Of a DNA stretch of 64,000 nucleotides, positions 35,580 to 46,530 are shown in pieces. The DNA lies in contig NZ_CP047952.1 in assembly GCF_014279875.1 (NCBI RefSeq), positions 1,798,001 through 1,862,000 of the forward strand, in the 5' to 3' direction. Position 1 is the first letter of the stretch. The number at the start of each line of letters is the position of its first letter. Source of the stretch: Synechococcus sp. MEDNS5 (GTDB taxonomy: Bacteria > Cyanobacteriota > Cyanobacteriia > PCC-6307 > Cyanobiaceae). Both the position numbers and the translations under genes were made by a program. The notes under the pieces are model-generated. The model saw nothing but the letters and a program-made list of their open reading frames with translations. It did not search any database and had not been told where the DNA came from.

Positions 35580-37846
35580 CAGAACTTCCAGCCCACACCA
35601 AGATTGAAGCGCCATTCCTCAGTGAAGTCCTGGCTGGCCACTTCCAGTCGCAATGGACCCACGGGGGTGGTCACGATCACACCCACACCGGGGGATACAC
35701 CGGATCCTGGCTTGTTGAGCAGCTGGCCAGGCTTGCCAGGAACATTGGCCTGGGAGCCGAAATCGGTGCCGGCATCAATGAACACCTCGCCGGAGAAGAT
35801 GCTGATGATCGGGAAACGGTATTCGATCGTGGCTTCTCCAAAACTTCGGCCCACAGCAAGATCACAATCAAACCAACCACGCACCGAATTGGAGCCACCC
35901 AAGCAGAAAGCTTCGTAAGGAGGTAGTTGCCCAACGATCGTTCCTGCTTTCACCTGGAAGGCGAGAGCTTGCGGGCAGTTCTCTTTTTCACCGGGTTTAG
36001 GTCGGCATCCCTTGAACAACTTGAGCCACTTCACAGGAATGAAGTGGGTGTAGGTCGTACGAACTCGGTTAAAGGTCGGAGAATTTTCTCCGATCGATAC
36101 ATACTGCTCAGTACCAAAACTGAAGAAATTACCAGAGGTGGGATTCCTTCCATCGTTGAGAGTGTTGTAGGTGGCCGCAAAACGCACACTGGCCAGATTG
36201 TTTTCATTGGCGCAATTAAAGGCGATACAGATCACCTCATCGTTGGGGATGCGGCCGTCGTCGATATTTCCACTGGGCACGCCATAGGGGCGGGTGTCAC
36301 CGTTGAAGTTGATCGGCCGCACGTTTTGAAGATTCACACCGGCCAGCACCTGCCAGGGAACCTTTTTGAAGGGATCACCGCCATTGAGAGGCCTAGCAAA
36401 AATGATGTTGCCTCCCACCCGCTGCAAGGCGACAGAGTCACCTTCAAATTCAAACCAACTCTCATCAGGGAACTGCTTGCTGGCGTTGGCCACATTGTTG
36501 AAGCGTCGATCCGCCGGGTTATTGCTGTTATTGATGTCGAAGGCGTACTTGGAGTTGTTGTCCTGGTAGTCAGTCACGGTGACAATGTCACCCGCGTTCT
36601 GGCTCTGGAACACCTGGGGAACTTCCCGGCTCAAGAAAATGGAGGTTCGGAAGGATGTGCGGTGTTTATCGCCTTTGATCCAGGGGTCAGTGAAGGTGAA
36701 GTTGGCGAGCCCGCCGAACTGGCCATAGGTGATGTTGAGCGCCAGGTTCCAGGCTCGACCCAAAAGGTTGCTATCCGACAACTGCACCTGACCGAACACA
36801 CCCTGGCTTTGGCTGTAACCCAAACCCCCTGATAGAGATCCGGTGGATTGCTCCACGATTCCCAGCACGATCGTGACGTTGCCCGGCTCCCCAGCCACAG
36901 GCTTGAGGGTCACTTTGACGTCGCTGAACAGCGACGTGCTGTATAGGCGCTTGATGTCCTCTTCCAGTTGTTTGCGATTGAAGGGCTCGCCAGGCTCAAT
37001 CGAAATTTCCCGGGTCACGACCCAGGGTTTGGTCTTGCCCTTGATCGGCTCACCTTTGTCGTTAGTGCTTTCACCCTCTTTGGTTATGAACTGAACTTCA
37101 ACACCGTCAACGGTGCCGATTAACACCTTGAGCTGTACTACACCGTCCGGACTCACGCGGGTCGGGCCACTCACCCTGGCCAGGGAATACCCCTCGTCGG
37201 CGTACCACTTCTGCAGCTCCTTCATGCGCAGCTGCAGCTCGTTGAGGTTGAGTGTGCGTCCGTAGTCGGAGCTGAACGTGTCGTCGATCACCTCCGGCTT
37301 GATCTTGTTGTCCTCCGGCTCGAGTTCCACCCGAGTGAGCACTGGGTTCGGGACCACCTGCACCACCAGCTGCACGCCCAGCGGGCCATTGATCGGCTCG
37401 ATGCGTACATCGGAGAACCAGCCGGTGGCATAGATGGCATCGAGATCGAGCTTGAGCTCCTCCCGGGTCACCCGGCTGCCCGGACGCACGGTCATCGCGT
37501 CGTAGGCCGCCAACTCAAGACGTTCCTGCTCCGGATGGTCGGCGATGCCTTCAATGATCACCTCGGTGATCAACACCCTGGGGCTTGACGGAGCCTGGGG
37601 AAGGGTTTCTGCGGCAGGTGGTTGTTCTGCGGGTGGGGTTTGATCCGGCGCCGCAGGAGTGACGTCGATCTCTTCGGTCGTGCTCTGCTCGACCTCAGCC
37701 TCACCGGTTACATCCTCCACCTGGATCGTCTCAGCCTCCGCCTGGGCCCTTGCCGGAAGGCTGGTCATCAAAGGGAGCGAAAGCGCTAATCCCAAAACGC
37801 TCCTCCGAACGGACGTCCTGGTTCGGCTGGAGGAGAAGGTCACCAT
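35579..37846 (-). CDS. bamA: Outer-membrane assembly factor BamA/Omp85
   Basis: This 755-residue Omp85 protein inserts beta-barrels into the outer membrane. From the ATG at 37846 there is a signal peptide (SVLGLALSLPLMTSLPARA-QA), then an acidic Pro/Glu-rich linker typical of cyanobacteria. POTRA domains follow (VLITEVIIEGI, AIYATGWFSDVRIEPI, RLYSTSLFSDVKVTLKP), then a C-terminal barrel ending WRFNLGVGWKF. It heads the operon bamA-lpxC-fabZ-lpxA-lpxB-msrA, all overlapping or nearly so. Confidence 0.94.
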   Translation of the reverse strand: MVTFSSSRTRTSVRRSVLGLALSLPLMTSLPARAQAEAETIQVEDVTGEAEVEQSTTEEIDVTPAAPDQTPPAEQPPAAETLPQAPSSPRVLITEVIIEGIADHPEQERLELAAYDAMTVRPGSRVTREELKLDLDAIYATGWFSDVRIEPINGPLGVQLVVQVVPNPVLTRVELEPEDNKIKPEVIDDTFSSDYGRTLNLNELQLRMKELQKWYADEGYSLARVSGPTRVSPDGVVQLKVLIGTVDGVEVQFITKEGESTNDKGEPIKGKTKPWVVTREISIEPGEPFNRKQLEEDIKRLYSTSLFSDVKVTLKPVAGEPGNVTIVLGIVEQSTGSLSGGLGYSQSQGVFGQVQLSDSNLLGRAWNLALNITYGQFGGLANFTFTDPWIKGDKHRTSFRTSIFLSREVPQVFQSQNAGDIVTVTDYQDNNSKYAFDINNSNNPADRRFNNVANASKQFPDESWFEFEGDSVALQRVGGNIIFARPLNGGDPFKKVPWQVLAGVNLQNVRPINFNGDTRPYGVPSGNIDDGRIPNDEVICIAFNCANENNLASVRFAATYNTLNDGRNPTSGNFFSFGTEQYVSIGENSPTFNRVRTTYTHFIPVKWLKLFKGCRPKPGEKENCPQALAFQVKAGTIVGQLPPYEAFCLGGSNSVRGWFDCDLAVGRSFGEATIEYRFPIISIFSGEVFIDAGTDFGSQANVPGKPGQLLNKPGSGVSPGVGVIVTTPVGPLRLEVASQDFTEEWRFNLGVGWKF

Positions 37847-37892
37847 GGGAGGGACGGAAGTCGGCCGGAAAGGCCACAAACGTCTGGAGAAC

Positions 37893-38645
37893 CTACCCGT
37901 AGATCCGGGGTTGTGGGCATGCCCCTTGTACCCGTTTGCAGACCTCCCCGTAGGCCTCGATCACACCGCCCAAATCCTTGCGGAATCGGTCCTTGTCAAG
38001 AATCCGCTCATTGGCATCGGTGCTGCTGAGGTCCCAGAGTCGGCAGGTATCGGGACTGATCTCATCGGCAACGAGCAGCTCGCCGGCCTGATTCAGACCC
38101 AGCTCCAGCTTGAAATCCACCAGCTGCAACCCCAGGTCCCTGAAGAACGGCTCCAGCACAACATTCACCTGGCGAGCCAGAGTCTCCATGCGCTGGCGCA
38201 ACTCGGCACTCACCACGCCAAGCAGGGCGATCCGGGCATCCGTCAGCAGCGGATCACCAAGCGCATCATCCTTGTAATAGAGATCGAGCAGGGCCGGATC
38301 GAGGGCTGTGCCCTGGGGGATCGGGGTTTCTCTGCAGAGCGAACCGGTGGCCGTGTTGCGCAGCACCACCTCGATCGGAATCACCTCCACCCGCTGAACA
38401 ACCATCCAGGTGGCATCCGAAACACCCATGTAATGGGTGGGAATCCCATGGCGCTCGAGCAACTCGAACAGGCAGGCAGAGATCTGGCAGTTCAAACGCC
38501 CCTTGTGCTCCAACTGGGCTTTTTTCTGGGCATTGAAGGCGGTGGCGTCGTTCTTGAACTCCACCAAAACCTGCTGGGCGTCTCCGCCGGCATAGATACG
38601 TTTGGCTTTGCCTTCGTAAAGAAGTTCGCCGTGGGACAGGGTCAT
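37893..38645 (-). CDS. purC: Phosphoribosylaminoimidazole-succinocarboxamide synthase
   Basis: It joins aspartate to CAIR in purine synthesis. The 250-residue protein shows [13 protein letters not shown] at the N-terminus, [29 protein letters not shown] and [15 protein letters not shown]. The start overlaps the stop of the upstream secreted-protein gene by 4 bases (ATGA), so the two are coupled although functionally unrelated. Confidence 0.96.
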   Translation of the reverse strand: MTLSHGELLYEGKAKRIYAGGDAQQVLVEFKNDATAFNAQKKAQLEHKGRLNCQISACLFELLERHGIPTHYMGVSDATWMVVQRVEVIPIEVVLRNTATGSLCRETPIPQGTALDPALLDLYYKDDALGDPLLTDARIALLGVVSAELRQRMETLARQVNVVLEPFFRDLGLQLVDFKLELGLNQAGELLVADEISPDTCRLWDLSSTDANERILDKDRFRKDLGGVIEAYGEVCKRVQGACPQPRIYG

Positions 38646-39646
38646 GGCTGTGCGGGGAGAACGGTCGCGTCGGCCTCGGACGCCTCTGATTCTCCCAGTG
38701 CGGAATGTCCTCCCGGCGCGCGCGGGGAGCGCAGCTCCTGATCCAGCTGCTCACGCTGCCCAGGCTCCAAAACCGGCGCGTCCCGATCGAGATCCAACAG
38801 GGTGAGGCGATCATCCACCCGCGTGGCCAGGCGGCGCAGACGCTCGCGCGGGCGATCACCACTGCCGCCGTTCTCCAGCTCCAGCATCAACTGCAGCCGC
38901 AGAAGATCCTCCGCCAGGTTCCAGGCTTGAGCGGCGGCAGCCTGATCAAGTGCCGCTTCCAGCAGGGGAGCACTGCGCTCAGGTTCCAGCTCGCCCAACA
39001 GGTCGGACGCCAAACCGAGCCGGCGGGCCGCCGCCACCCCAGGGCTGCGCCCGGCCAGCAGGGTGATCACTGCCTCAGCGGTCTCTCCGTTGGCGATCTG
39101 GTGGTCCGCCAGCAGATCAAGAGCAGACCGCGTCAATGGCTGCCCTTCCTCATCCAGCCCCACCACGAGAGCTTCAGCTTCCAGTCGCGAGGGATCCCCT
39201 TCAGCGAGGCGCAGGAGAGCCAGGATCGCCCGCTCCTGGTCCAGAGCCGCAGCTGCCGCCTGCCAGGAGAGCAGCAGCCAGTCCCGGCGCTGCTGGCCTG
39301 AAGCTGGTCCGTAGCGACTGAGCACCACAGGCACACTGTCGGGGGCCTTGCACTGCATCAGAGCCCGAGCGTTCGCCATCACCACCTCGAAGGGCTGGGG
39401 AGCCGGTGCCACCACCATCAAGCGATTGCGCAACAAGCGCAATCGCTCCTCGAAGCCGAACTGAGCAGCATCAGCACACGCCAGCTGCAGCGCAGGAATA
39501 TCGCCCTCGAGAAGCACGGCCTCGAACGCTTCCGGCGCCATCGCCTGCTCCAGTACAGGTGCAGCATCGTCCTGAAGCCGAGGGGCCTCCACCGGAATCG
39601 GGGTTGCCGCCAGCAGAAGCGTCAGGGACAGGGGGAAAAAACCCAT
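38642..39646 (-). CDS. Exported alpha-helical protein (334 aa)
   Basis: From ATG 39646 a signal peptide ([19 protein letters not shown]) leads into a helix-rich protein with repeated helical hairpins ([56 protein letters not shown]). These look like degenerate TPR-type repeats. The C-terminus is acidic and Pro-rich. It is conserved beside purC/purD in picocyanobacteria in my recollection, but that could not be checked here. A periplasmic scaffold role is a guess. Confidence 0.7.
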   Translation of the reverse strand: MGFFPLSLTLLLAATPIPVEAPRLQDDAAPVLEQAMAPEAFEAVLLEGDIPALQLACADAAQFGFEERLRLLRNRLMVVAPAPQPFEVVMANARALMQCKAPDSVPVVLSRYGPASGQQRRDWLLLSWQAAAAALDQERAILALLRLAEGDPSRLEAEALVVGLDEEGQPLTRSALDLLADHQIANGETAEAVITLLAGRSPGVAAARRLGLASDLLGELEPERSAPLLEAALDQAAAAQAWNLAEDLLRLQLMLELENGGSGDRPRERLRRLATRVDDRLTLLDLDRDAPVLEPGQREQLDQELRSPRAPGGHSALGESEASEADATVLPAQP

Positions 39647-39747
39647 GGGCCGGCAGGCGCTCAACAAAGATGGATGGATTCCATCACCGTCGAAGACTGT
39701 GATGGAGCGTTCAAACCTAAGGGTCCTCGCCCATCACGCCTGCCTCC

Positions 39748-41064
39748 ATGGCCCATTCCAGCCCCCGTCCCCAGTCTCTGCCCCCCCTGCGCCGCCTGCT
39801 CGTGGTGGGCAGCGGCGGCCGTGAGCAGGCACTGGCCTGGGCGCTGCGCCGTTGCCGAGGGGTGGAGGAGGTGTGGGTCACCCCTGGCAACGGCGGAACA
39901 ACGGATCTCGAAGGTTGTCGGGCTCTTGGCATCAGCGAGCTGGATGCCGATGGCCTGATCGCGCACTGCCGCAACAGCGCCATTGATCTGGTGGTGATCG
40001 GCCCAGAAGCACCCCTGGCTGCAGGGGTGGCTGATCGTCTTCGAGAAGCAGAACTGGCGGTGTTCGGGCCGGGTGCCGATGGTGCACAGCTGGAGGCCAG
40101 CAAAGCCTGGGCCAAGCAGCTGATGCAGGAAGGAGGAATCCCCACCGCAGGGCACTGGGCTGTATCGGAGCAATCCGAGGCACTGGCCCTGCTCGATCAG
40201 CTGCAGCGGCCTCTCGTGGTGAAGGCTGATGGCCTCGCCGCCGGGAAAGGAGTGACCGTGGCAGAAACCATTGAAGCCACTGCAGCAGCGATCAAGGAAG
40301 CCTTCGCAGGCCGGTTCGGCAGCGCGGGTGAACGCCTGGTACTCGAAGAACGCCTGCAAGGGCCAGAGGTCTCGGTGTTTGCGCTGTGCGATGGCGAGCG
40401 CATGGTGCTGCTCCCCCCGGCCCAGGATCACAAACGTCTTCTCGATGGTGATCGGGGTCCCAACACCGGTGGCATGGGCGCCTATGCCCCAGCCCCTCTG
40501 CTCGACGCCGCCGGCCTCGAGCAGGTGAGAGAGCAGGTGTTCACACCAACCCTGAATGCTCTATGCCGCCGAGGGATTCAATACAGAGGTGTGATCTACG
40601 CCGGCCTCATGCTCACCAACGCTGGTCCCCAGGTGATCGAATTCAATTGCCGGTTTGGGGATCCGGAGTGCCAGACCCTGATGCCGCTGATGGGGCCGGA
40701 ACTGGCCCAGGTGCTTCAGGCCTGTGCCCTGGGATGCCTTGATCTGGCACCACCGCTGGCCATCAACGAGGCATGCAGTGCCTGCGTGGTGACCGCCGCC
40801 GAGGGCTACCCCGAGGTTCCCAGCAAAGGAGATGTGATTCGCATTGCGCCGGCTGCCGATCCCCAGCGCCAGCTGTTCCACGCTGGAACCCGCCGGGATC
40901 AGGACGGTCGTCTGCTCACCAGCGGAGGAAGGGTCCTGACCCAGGTGGCACAGGGTGAAAGTTTTGACCAGGCCTTCGCTCGCGCTTACCAAGCTCTCGA
41001 ATCGGTGGACTACAGAGGAATGCAATACCGCCGGGACATTGGCCACCAGGTGCGTCGGTCTTAG
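39748..41064 (+). CDS. purD: Phosphoribosylamine-glycine ligase
   Basis: This ATP-grasp enzyme makes GAR in purine synthesis. The 438-residue protein shows LLVVGSGGREQALAWAL, LVVIGPEAPLAAGV, PLVVKADGLAAGKGVTVAE (ATP loop), GGMGAYAPAPLL and VIEFNCRFGDPECQ (metal site). It is divergent from the exported helical protein, with purC on the other side of that gene, so two purine genes flank it. Confidence 0.96.
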   Translation: MAHSSPRPQSLPPLRRLLVVGSGGREQALAWALRRCRGVEEVWVTPGNGGTTDLEGCRALGISELDADGLIAHCRNSAIDLVVIGPEAPLAAGVADRLREAELAVFGPGADGAQLEASKAWAKQLMQEGGIPTAGHWAVSEQSEALALLDQLQRPLVVKADGLAAGKGVTVAETIEATAAAIKEAFAGRFGSAGERLVLEERLQGPEVSVFALCDGERMVLLPPAQDHKRLLDGDRGPNTGGMGAYAPAPLLDAAGLEQVREQVFTPTLNALCRRGIQYRGVIYAGLMLTNAGPQVIEFNCRFGDPECQTLMPLMGPELAQVLQACALGCLDLAPPLAINEACSACVVTAAEGYPEVPSKGDVIRIAPAADPQRQLFHAGTRRDQDGRLLTSGGRVLTQVAQGESFDQAFARAYQALESVDYRGMQYRRDIGHQVRRS

Positions 41065-41088
41065 GCTCAGCCAAAGCGAGTCGGAGCC

Positions 41089-43134
41089 ATGGCCAGCGAA
41101 CCAGCGACGGCCTCGAAGGATGGCCTGGCCTCGTGGGCGGTGATCGAACCCCAACAGGGTGAAGGCCAGGGCTGGAGAGAGCGGATCGGGGCTTGGTGGG
41201 CTGAATTCAGCCTTCAAACGAAGCTGTTGGCGGTGGCCACCTTAGTGGTGAGTCTGATGATGACGGGCATCACCTTCTTCGCGCTCAATGGCATCCAGCG
41301 TGATGCAGAGATGAACGACACCCGCTACGCCAGAGATCTCGGGCTGCTGCTGGCGGGCAACGTCAGCGAGCTGGTTGCTGAGGGTCGCGATCGGGAATTG
41401 GCCAATGTGGCCGAAACGTTCTGGCGATCCAGCCGAAGCCTCCGCTACATCTTTTTCGCCGACCCGGAGGGAATCGTCTACCTGGGGATTCCCATCAGCG
41501 GAAGCGATAACACTTCAGACAGTGATCTCCGTCTCAATCGGCGATTGGAACTGCCCGCGGAAATGCCGAACCGCCCCAAGAACCCATTGGTGCGGCAGCA
41601 CATCACCCCCCAGGGTCTGGTCACCGACGTCTTCGTTCCCCTGGTGGAGCAAAACCGCTATCTGGGTGTGCTGGCCCTGGGAGTCAATCCCAACGAAACG
41701 GCTCTGGCGAGTGCGGCTCTCACCCGGGAGGTGACGGTGGCGGTGTTCATCTCCATCTGGGTGCTGGTGATCCTGGGGGCCGTGTTCAATGCCCTCACCA
41801 TCACCCGACCGGTGAAGGAGCTGCTTCGAGGGGTCCGGTCGATCGGCGATGGCGACTTCCGCGCCCGGATCGGCCTCCCCGTTGGCGGTGAACTTGGCGA
41901 ACTGTTGGAGGGCTTCAACGCCATGGCCTCCCAGCTTCAGGTTTACGACGCGGCGAACATCGAGGAACTGCAGGCCGCGCAGGTAAAACAGGCCTCCCTG
42001 ATCGCCACCATGGCTGACGGCGCCGTTTTGCTGGACGGCGATGGACGCATCGTGCTGGCCAATCCAACAGCTCGGCGTCTGTTCCGTTGGGAAGGACGCA
42101 ACCTCGAGGGACAGGACTTTCTCAACGAACTCCCCGAGCTCCTCGCCGTGGAGCTGCATGAGCCGATCGAGGCGGTGACAAGCAACCGCACCGATACCAA
42201 TGAGCTACGCAGCAGCATCGGCGATCCACCGCGAACCCTCCGATTCGTTCTGCAAGCCGTTCGCGAACCCAGCGGCGAAACCCTGAAAGGCTTGGCGGTC
42301 ACGATCCAGGATCTGACCCGCGAAGTGGAGTTGAACGCTGCTCAGAGCCGCTTCATCAGCAATGTGTCCCACGAACTGCGCACGCCCCTTTTCAACATCA
42401 AGAGCTATGTGGAAACCCTCCACGACATGGGGGATCAGCTCAGCGATGAAGACCGCCGCGACTTTCTGGGCATTGCCAACGCAGAGACTGATCGCCTGAC
42501 GCGACTGGTGAACGATGTGCTCGATCTGTCGCGGTTGGAGTCCAGCCGCAGCGTCACCTTCGCGCCGATTGAGCTGCGTCAGGGACTGGAGCAGACCCTG
42601 CGCAGTTATCAGCTCAATGCGTCAGACAAGAAAGTAGAACTCCGCCTTGAAGCGGATCGAGACCTCCCCGACATTCTCGGCAACTGGGATCTACTGCTCC
42701 AGGTGATCGACAACCTTGTGGGCAATGCCCTCAAATTCAATCGCGAGGGCGGTCAGCTGATGATCCGTGCCTACACCTGGCCGGACAGTTGCCAGATGAC
42801 ACCACAGCAGCAAGAGAACGATGGGCCAACCTGCCCACTCACATCACCGCTTCCGCGCATGCGGGTGGAAATCTGCGACACCGGTTACGGCATCAGTCCC
42901 GAAAATCAACAGCGCATCTTCGAGCGTTTCTACCGGGTTGAAAATACCGTGCATACAGAAGTGGGAACCGGTCTGGGCCTCTCGATCGTGCGCGGCATCC
43001 TCGAGAAGCATGGAACCGACATCCGCATGGCCAGTGAACTTGAAGTGGGCACAACCTTCTGGTTCGATCTGCCTTTGGCTCAAGAAGATCCCGAAGAATT
43101 GCAGTGGAAGGCTGAACGGCAGAACGATTCCTGA
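41089..43134 (+). CDS. nblS: Sensor histidine kinase NblS/DspA
   Basis: This conserved cyanobacterial kinase controls responses to high light and nutrient stress, including phycobilisome turnover. The 681-residue protein has an N-terminal membrane helix (LLAVATLVVSLMMTGITFFA), an extracytoplasmic sensor region, a second helix (VAVFISIWVLVILGAVFNAL) and a HAMP linker. A PAS domain follows (MADGAVLLDGDGRIVLANPT), then the H box SNVSHELRTPLFNIKSY, the N box DNLVGNALKFN and the G boxes DTGYGISP and GTGLGLSIVRG. Its stop directly abuts the kaiC stop. Confidence 0.93.
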   Translation: MASEPATASKDGLASWAVIEPQQGEGQGWRERIGAWWAEFSLQTKLLAVATLVVSLMMTGITFFALNGIQRDAEMNDTRYARDLGLLLAGNVSELVAEGRDRELANVAETFWRSSRSLRYIFFADPEGIVYLGIPISGSDNTSDSDLRLNRRLELPAEMPNRPKNPLVRQHITPQGLVTDVFVPLVEQNRYLGVLALGVNPNETALASAALTREVTVAVFISIWVLVILGAVFNALTITRPVKELLRGVRSIGDGDFRARIGLPVGGELGELLEGFNAMASQLQVYDAANIEELQAAQVKQASLIATMADGAVLLDGDGRIVLANPTARRLFRWEGRNLEGQDFLNELPELLAVELHEPIEAVTSNRTDTNELRSSIGDPPRTLRFVLQAVREPSGETLKGLAVTIQDLTREVELNAAQSRFISNVSHELRTPLFNIKSYVETLHDMGDQLSDEDRRDFLGIANAETDRLTRLVNDVLDLSRLESSRSVTFAPIELRQGLEQTLRSYQLNASDKKVELRLEADRDLPDILGNWDLLLQVIDNLVGNALKFNREGGQLMIRAYTWPDSCQMTPQQQENDGPTCPLTSPLPRMRVEICDTGYGISPENQQRIFERFYRVENTVHTEVGTGLGLSIVRGILEKHGTDIRMASELEVGTTFWFDLPLAQEDPEELQWKAERQNDS

Positions 43135-44673
43135 TCAGGCATCGGGATCCACGCCCCGCGCAATGCGTAAAAGCTCGCTGCGCTCATCGGTGGTCACCCG
43201 ATGGGGAACTCCGGAGATGATCCGCTCGAAATTGGAGAAGGAGTCTTTGATCTGAGGACCGTTGCCAGTGATCACGAATTCGCGGATTCCTTTGTCGTGC
43301 CAGGAGCCCCGCATCTTGAACACGTTCAAAGCCCGGGCCATCTCCCCTCGGATTTCCACGTATTGCAGCAGCAGGATCGTGTCGGTGATGGTGGAGATAT
43401 GGGAATCAGTGATCGAATGACTGCCCATGAACTCCTCCGATGTGTTCGTGAAGAATCCGGCGATTTCCTCCTGCTTGGCATAGCCGGTCACACCGATCAC
43501 AAACTGACGGAAGGCGTTGTGACTGACGCCACGGGCCAGGGCGGAGAGAGAGTCAATCGCCATCCGTGACGGCTTGAACTGGCTGATCTCGGTCTTGATG
43601 ATCTGGAGGTGATCCTCCAGACCTGTCGACTCGGGATAGGCACAGATGATCTTCAGCAGTCCGTCCTGCTCCATCTGCTCGAAGTCGACCCCCCAGCTTG
43701 TGGCATTGCGCAGCAGCTGGGCACGTGACTCCTCATAGGCGAACAGGATCGCCCGCTCTTTATTCCGACAGGCATCCTCAATGAACTTCGATACCAGCAA
43801 GGTCTTGCCGGTTCCGGTGGCACCAGTGGCGAGGATGATGGAGTCCTTGAAGAAACCACCCCCGCACATCTCATCAAGCCGAGGCACGCCGGAGCTGACC
43901 CGCACATTCGAGGAGCGCTGGGTGAGGCGCATCGCTCCGAGGGGGAAGATGCTGATGCCATGGGCTCCCATGGTGAAAGGGAATTCCCCCTTCATGTGCG
44001 TGGTTCCCCTGAGTTTGAGGATCTCCACCGTGCGCCGGCGACGCTCGCCCTCAAGCACGTTGCGCAGGATCACGACGTTGTCGGAGACGAACTCCTCAAC
44101 GCCGTAGCGAGCGATGGGGCCGTACTCATCGATCCGTTCCGTGGTCATCACCGTGGTGACGCCGATCTCTTTGAGACGAGCGATCAGACGAAAGATCTCA
44201 CGACGCACGACGAATACTGCGTCGTACTGCTGGAACACCGCCGTGATCGAGTCGATCGCCACCCGCTTGGCTTTGTATTTGCGAATGGCGTAATTGATGC
44301 GTTCGATCAGACCGGAAAGGTCAAAGCTTCCGGCCACATCCTGTCCATCGGGATCCGGGGATGCATCGAGGATGAATAGCTTGTCCTGCTCCACCATCTC
44401 CTGCAGATTCCAACCGAAGCTGGCTGCGTTGCGCAGGATATCGAGGGGCGACTCTTCAAAGGTGACAAAGATGCCTGGCTCGTCAAAGTGCGCGATGCCG
44501 TTATGCAGAAAGTGCAGAGAAAAAACGGTCTTGCCAGTTCCGGACGTGCCACTAATCAGGGTGCTGCGACCGATCGGCAGACCGCCATGGCAGACATCAT
44601 CGAAGCCCTCAATCCCTGTTGGGAGCTTCTGAACCTGCATCTGTGGCGAACCACTGGAGCTGGAGATCTGCAT
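43135..44673 (-). CDS. kaiC: Circadian clock protein KaiC
   Basis: KaiC is the ATPase and autokinase core of the cyanobacterial clock. The 512-residue protein is a double RecA fold with Walker A motifs GTSGTGKT (residues 42-49) and GATGTGKT. Catalytic glutamates are in TFEESP and AYEESR, and the autophosphorylation site is SITDSHISTITDTI, where the Ser-Thr pair is phosphorylated. All key residues are intact. It follows kaiB on the same strand with a gap of 66 bases, which may contain a separate promoter. Confidence 0.98.
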   Translation of the reverse strand: MQISSSSGSPQMQVQKLPTGIEGFDDVCHGGLPIGRSTLISGTSGTGKTVFSLHFLHNGIAHFDEPGIFVTFEESPLDILRNAASFGWNLQEMVEQDKLFILDASPDPDGQDVAGSFDLSGLIERINYAIRKYKAKRVAIDSITAVFQQYDAVFVVRREIFRLIARLKEIGVTTVMTTERIDEYGPIARYGVEEFVSDNVVILRNVLEGERRRRTVEILKLRGTTHMKGEFPFTMGAHGISIFPLGAMRLTQRSSNVRVSSGVPRLDEMCGGGFFKDSIILATGATGTGKTLLVSKFIEDACRNKERAILFAYEESRAQLLRNATSWGVDFEQMEQDGLLKIICAYPESTGLEDHLQIIKTEISQFKPSRMAIDSLSALARGVSHNAFRQFVIGVTGYAKQEEIAGFFTNTSEEFMGSHSITDSHISTITDTILLLQYVEIRGEMARALNVFKMRGSWHDKGIREFVITGNGPQIKDSFSNFERIISGVPHRVTTDERSELLRIARGVDPDA

Positions 44674-44739
44674 GGTGGCGAGCTTATGGAGAAACGCTAA
44701 AGAGAAAAACGAAGCGGGCGGTCAGTCACACGGTCGGGC

Positions 44740-45099
44740 TTAAGAATCTGAATCCGTTGTGTCTGCGTCTTCCAACGCATCCATCAGCGTCGAAGTCAGG
44801 CTGTTGTCGGCAAGCTCGTCGTAGAGAAGGTCTAAGCCGATCAGCACCCGCTCGCGGTCGGACAGATCCCCGATGATGCGGCGAACCGGTGGAGGAAGGA
44901 TTTTGGAGAGCGTCGGTGTCGCCAGAATCTTGTCTTCTTCCGCCAGCTGTGGGTTCTTGAGCACATCAATCACTTTCAGGGCATAGACGCCCTTGAATTC
45001 GGTCTCAAGAATGTTGCGCAGGGTTTTCAGTGCACGCATCGAGTTCGGCGTATTCCCAGCCACGTACAGCTTGAGGATGTAGGTCTTACGTGGGCTCAT
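44740..45099 (-). CDS. kaiB: Circadian clock protein KaiB
   Basis: The 119-residue fold-switching clock protein binds phosphorylated KaiC and sequesters KaiA. The thioredoxin-like start [19 protein letters not shown], the core [25 protein letters not shown] and the C-terminal acidic tail are standard. Its start overlaps the kaiA stop by 4 bases (ATGA). Confidence 0.97.
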
Positions 45100-45986
45100 G
45101 AGGACATCTCCGAATCCATCAGGGAGCGGCGTTGCTCTGAAGAAACCGCCAAAGCGACCTCGGGGGGGATGGAGCGTCGATACATCTCGCAGAGATGGGC
45201 CATGACGTCGAGCAGAGCGAGCCGATAGTCCTGCAGAAAATCGTTCTTATGCCCTTCAAGTTTGAGTTGCTTCCAGAACTCGTCAATCAGATTCATGTGG
45301 ATCTCCACAGTGCGGGTGATGGGAAGGTCTCCAAAGAAGGCCGTATTCACGAAACTCTCCAGGGCCTGGTTGGCAGCGGCCGGATCACGGAAGTAACTGA
45401 TCAGAAGATCGCGGTACGTGCGCTGCAAGGACTGCACCAGCTCCCGCTGCTCATCCGGGGGGAGATTGGCCAGAAAACGGGAAGGATCCCGTTTGTAAAA
45501 GACACCCAGATAGCCCAGGCGCTCCTGAAGACGACTCGACAGCTTCCACGCACTGCTCTGCGCTGAGGGCAGTGCGCTCGCATCCGACTCATCCTCCGGT
45601 CTTGCTTCTTTCTGGCCCTGACGCAGAAAGCGGGAAATAGCAGCGTCCACGTTGTATCCCAGCTGCTCGAGCTGATCGACGGGAAGATGCACCTCCTCCG
45701 GGTGGTAATCGACCCGGCCCATCAGTTCCCCGACCACCACTGCAGGGAAGAGCAGCCCTTCGCGACGCAGGCCTTCGCGGGTGCTCTCGTCGAGAAGAGA
45801 CTGCTCGATGACCACCGCATCCACCGCTTCACGCTGGTGAGACAGCACCTCCAGAAGTCCTTCCCCCGAGGCGGCCTGATGCAGATCCACAGGTTTATAC
45901 CGATTCACCGGCAACCACTGGCCACAGGCATCCACAAGCTCCTTCGTGGTGAGCAACAAGGCGATCGTGAGTGCCGGACGGGCCAT
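45096..45986 (-). CDS. kaiA: Circadian clock protein KaiA
   Basis: KaiA stimulates KaiC autophosphorylation. From ATG 45986 the product is 296 residues, the usual full length. It has an N-terminal pseudo-receiver domain ([20 protein letters not shown]) and a C-terminal four-helix dimer domain ([20 protein letters not shown], then [22 protein letters not shown]). A frame open to 46154 would overlap rplU and is rejected. Presence of an intact kaiA separates this genome from Prochlorococcus. Confidence 0.96.
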
Positions 45987-46113
45987 CCACCGCGTAAGTG
46001 TCCTGAGTTGAATCTTGACGAAGGGTGCTGCGAAGGCCGAAGATCTTTGTTTGTCTTTCGATTGCGGTTCAGGCCAAATCGGTTCGCCGAGCCTGACTGC
46101 GTCCTTTCGTTCC

Positions 46114-46488
46114 ATGGCCGAAACCAGCACCAGCCGATCCGATGCTCCCGACACCGGGACCTACGCCATCGTTGAGGCCTCGGGCCAGCAGTTCTGGCTG
46201 CAACCCAACCGTTATTACGATCTCGACCGCCTTCAGGCCGAGGTCGACACCACGATCACTCTCGACAACGTGCTCCTTGTGAAGGACTCCAAGGGAGCCA
46301 CCCTTGGCAAGCCTTATGTGAAGGATGCCAGCGTTGAACTGAAGGTGATGGCCCATCGCCGTGGGCCCAAGGTGATCGTCTACAAAATGCGACCCAAAAA
46401 GAAAACGCGTCGTAAGAATGGTCACAGGCAGGAACTCACCCGGGTGATGGTTCAGTCCATCTCCGTCGGCGGCAAGTCCATCAGCTGA
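46114..46488 (+). CDS. rplU: 50S ribosomal protein L21
   Basis: The 124-residue protein matches L21: TYAIVEASGQQFWLQPNRYY, VLLVKDSKGATLGKPYV, and the basic VYKMRPKKKTRRKNGHRQ. The N-terminus has a short extension. It is divergent from kaiA, and rpmA follows after 42 bases; the kai-rplU-rpmA arrangement is normal for marine Synechococcus. Confidence 0.96.
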   Translation: MAETSTSRSDAPDTGTYAIVEASGQQFWLQPNRYYDLDRLQAEVDTTITLDNVLLVKDSKGATLGKPYVKDASVELKVMAHRRGPKVIVYKMRPKKKTRRKNGHRQELTRVMVQSISVGGKSIS

Positions 46489-46530
46489 CTCGAATCACCC
46501 TTAGCCCCTCACGATTTTCACCACCACCCC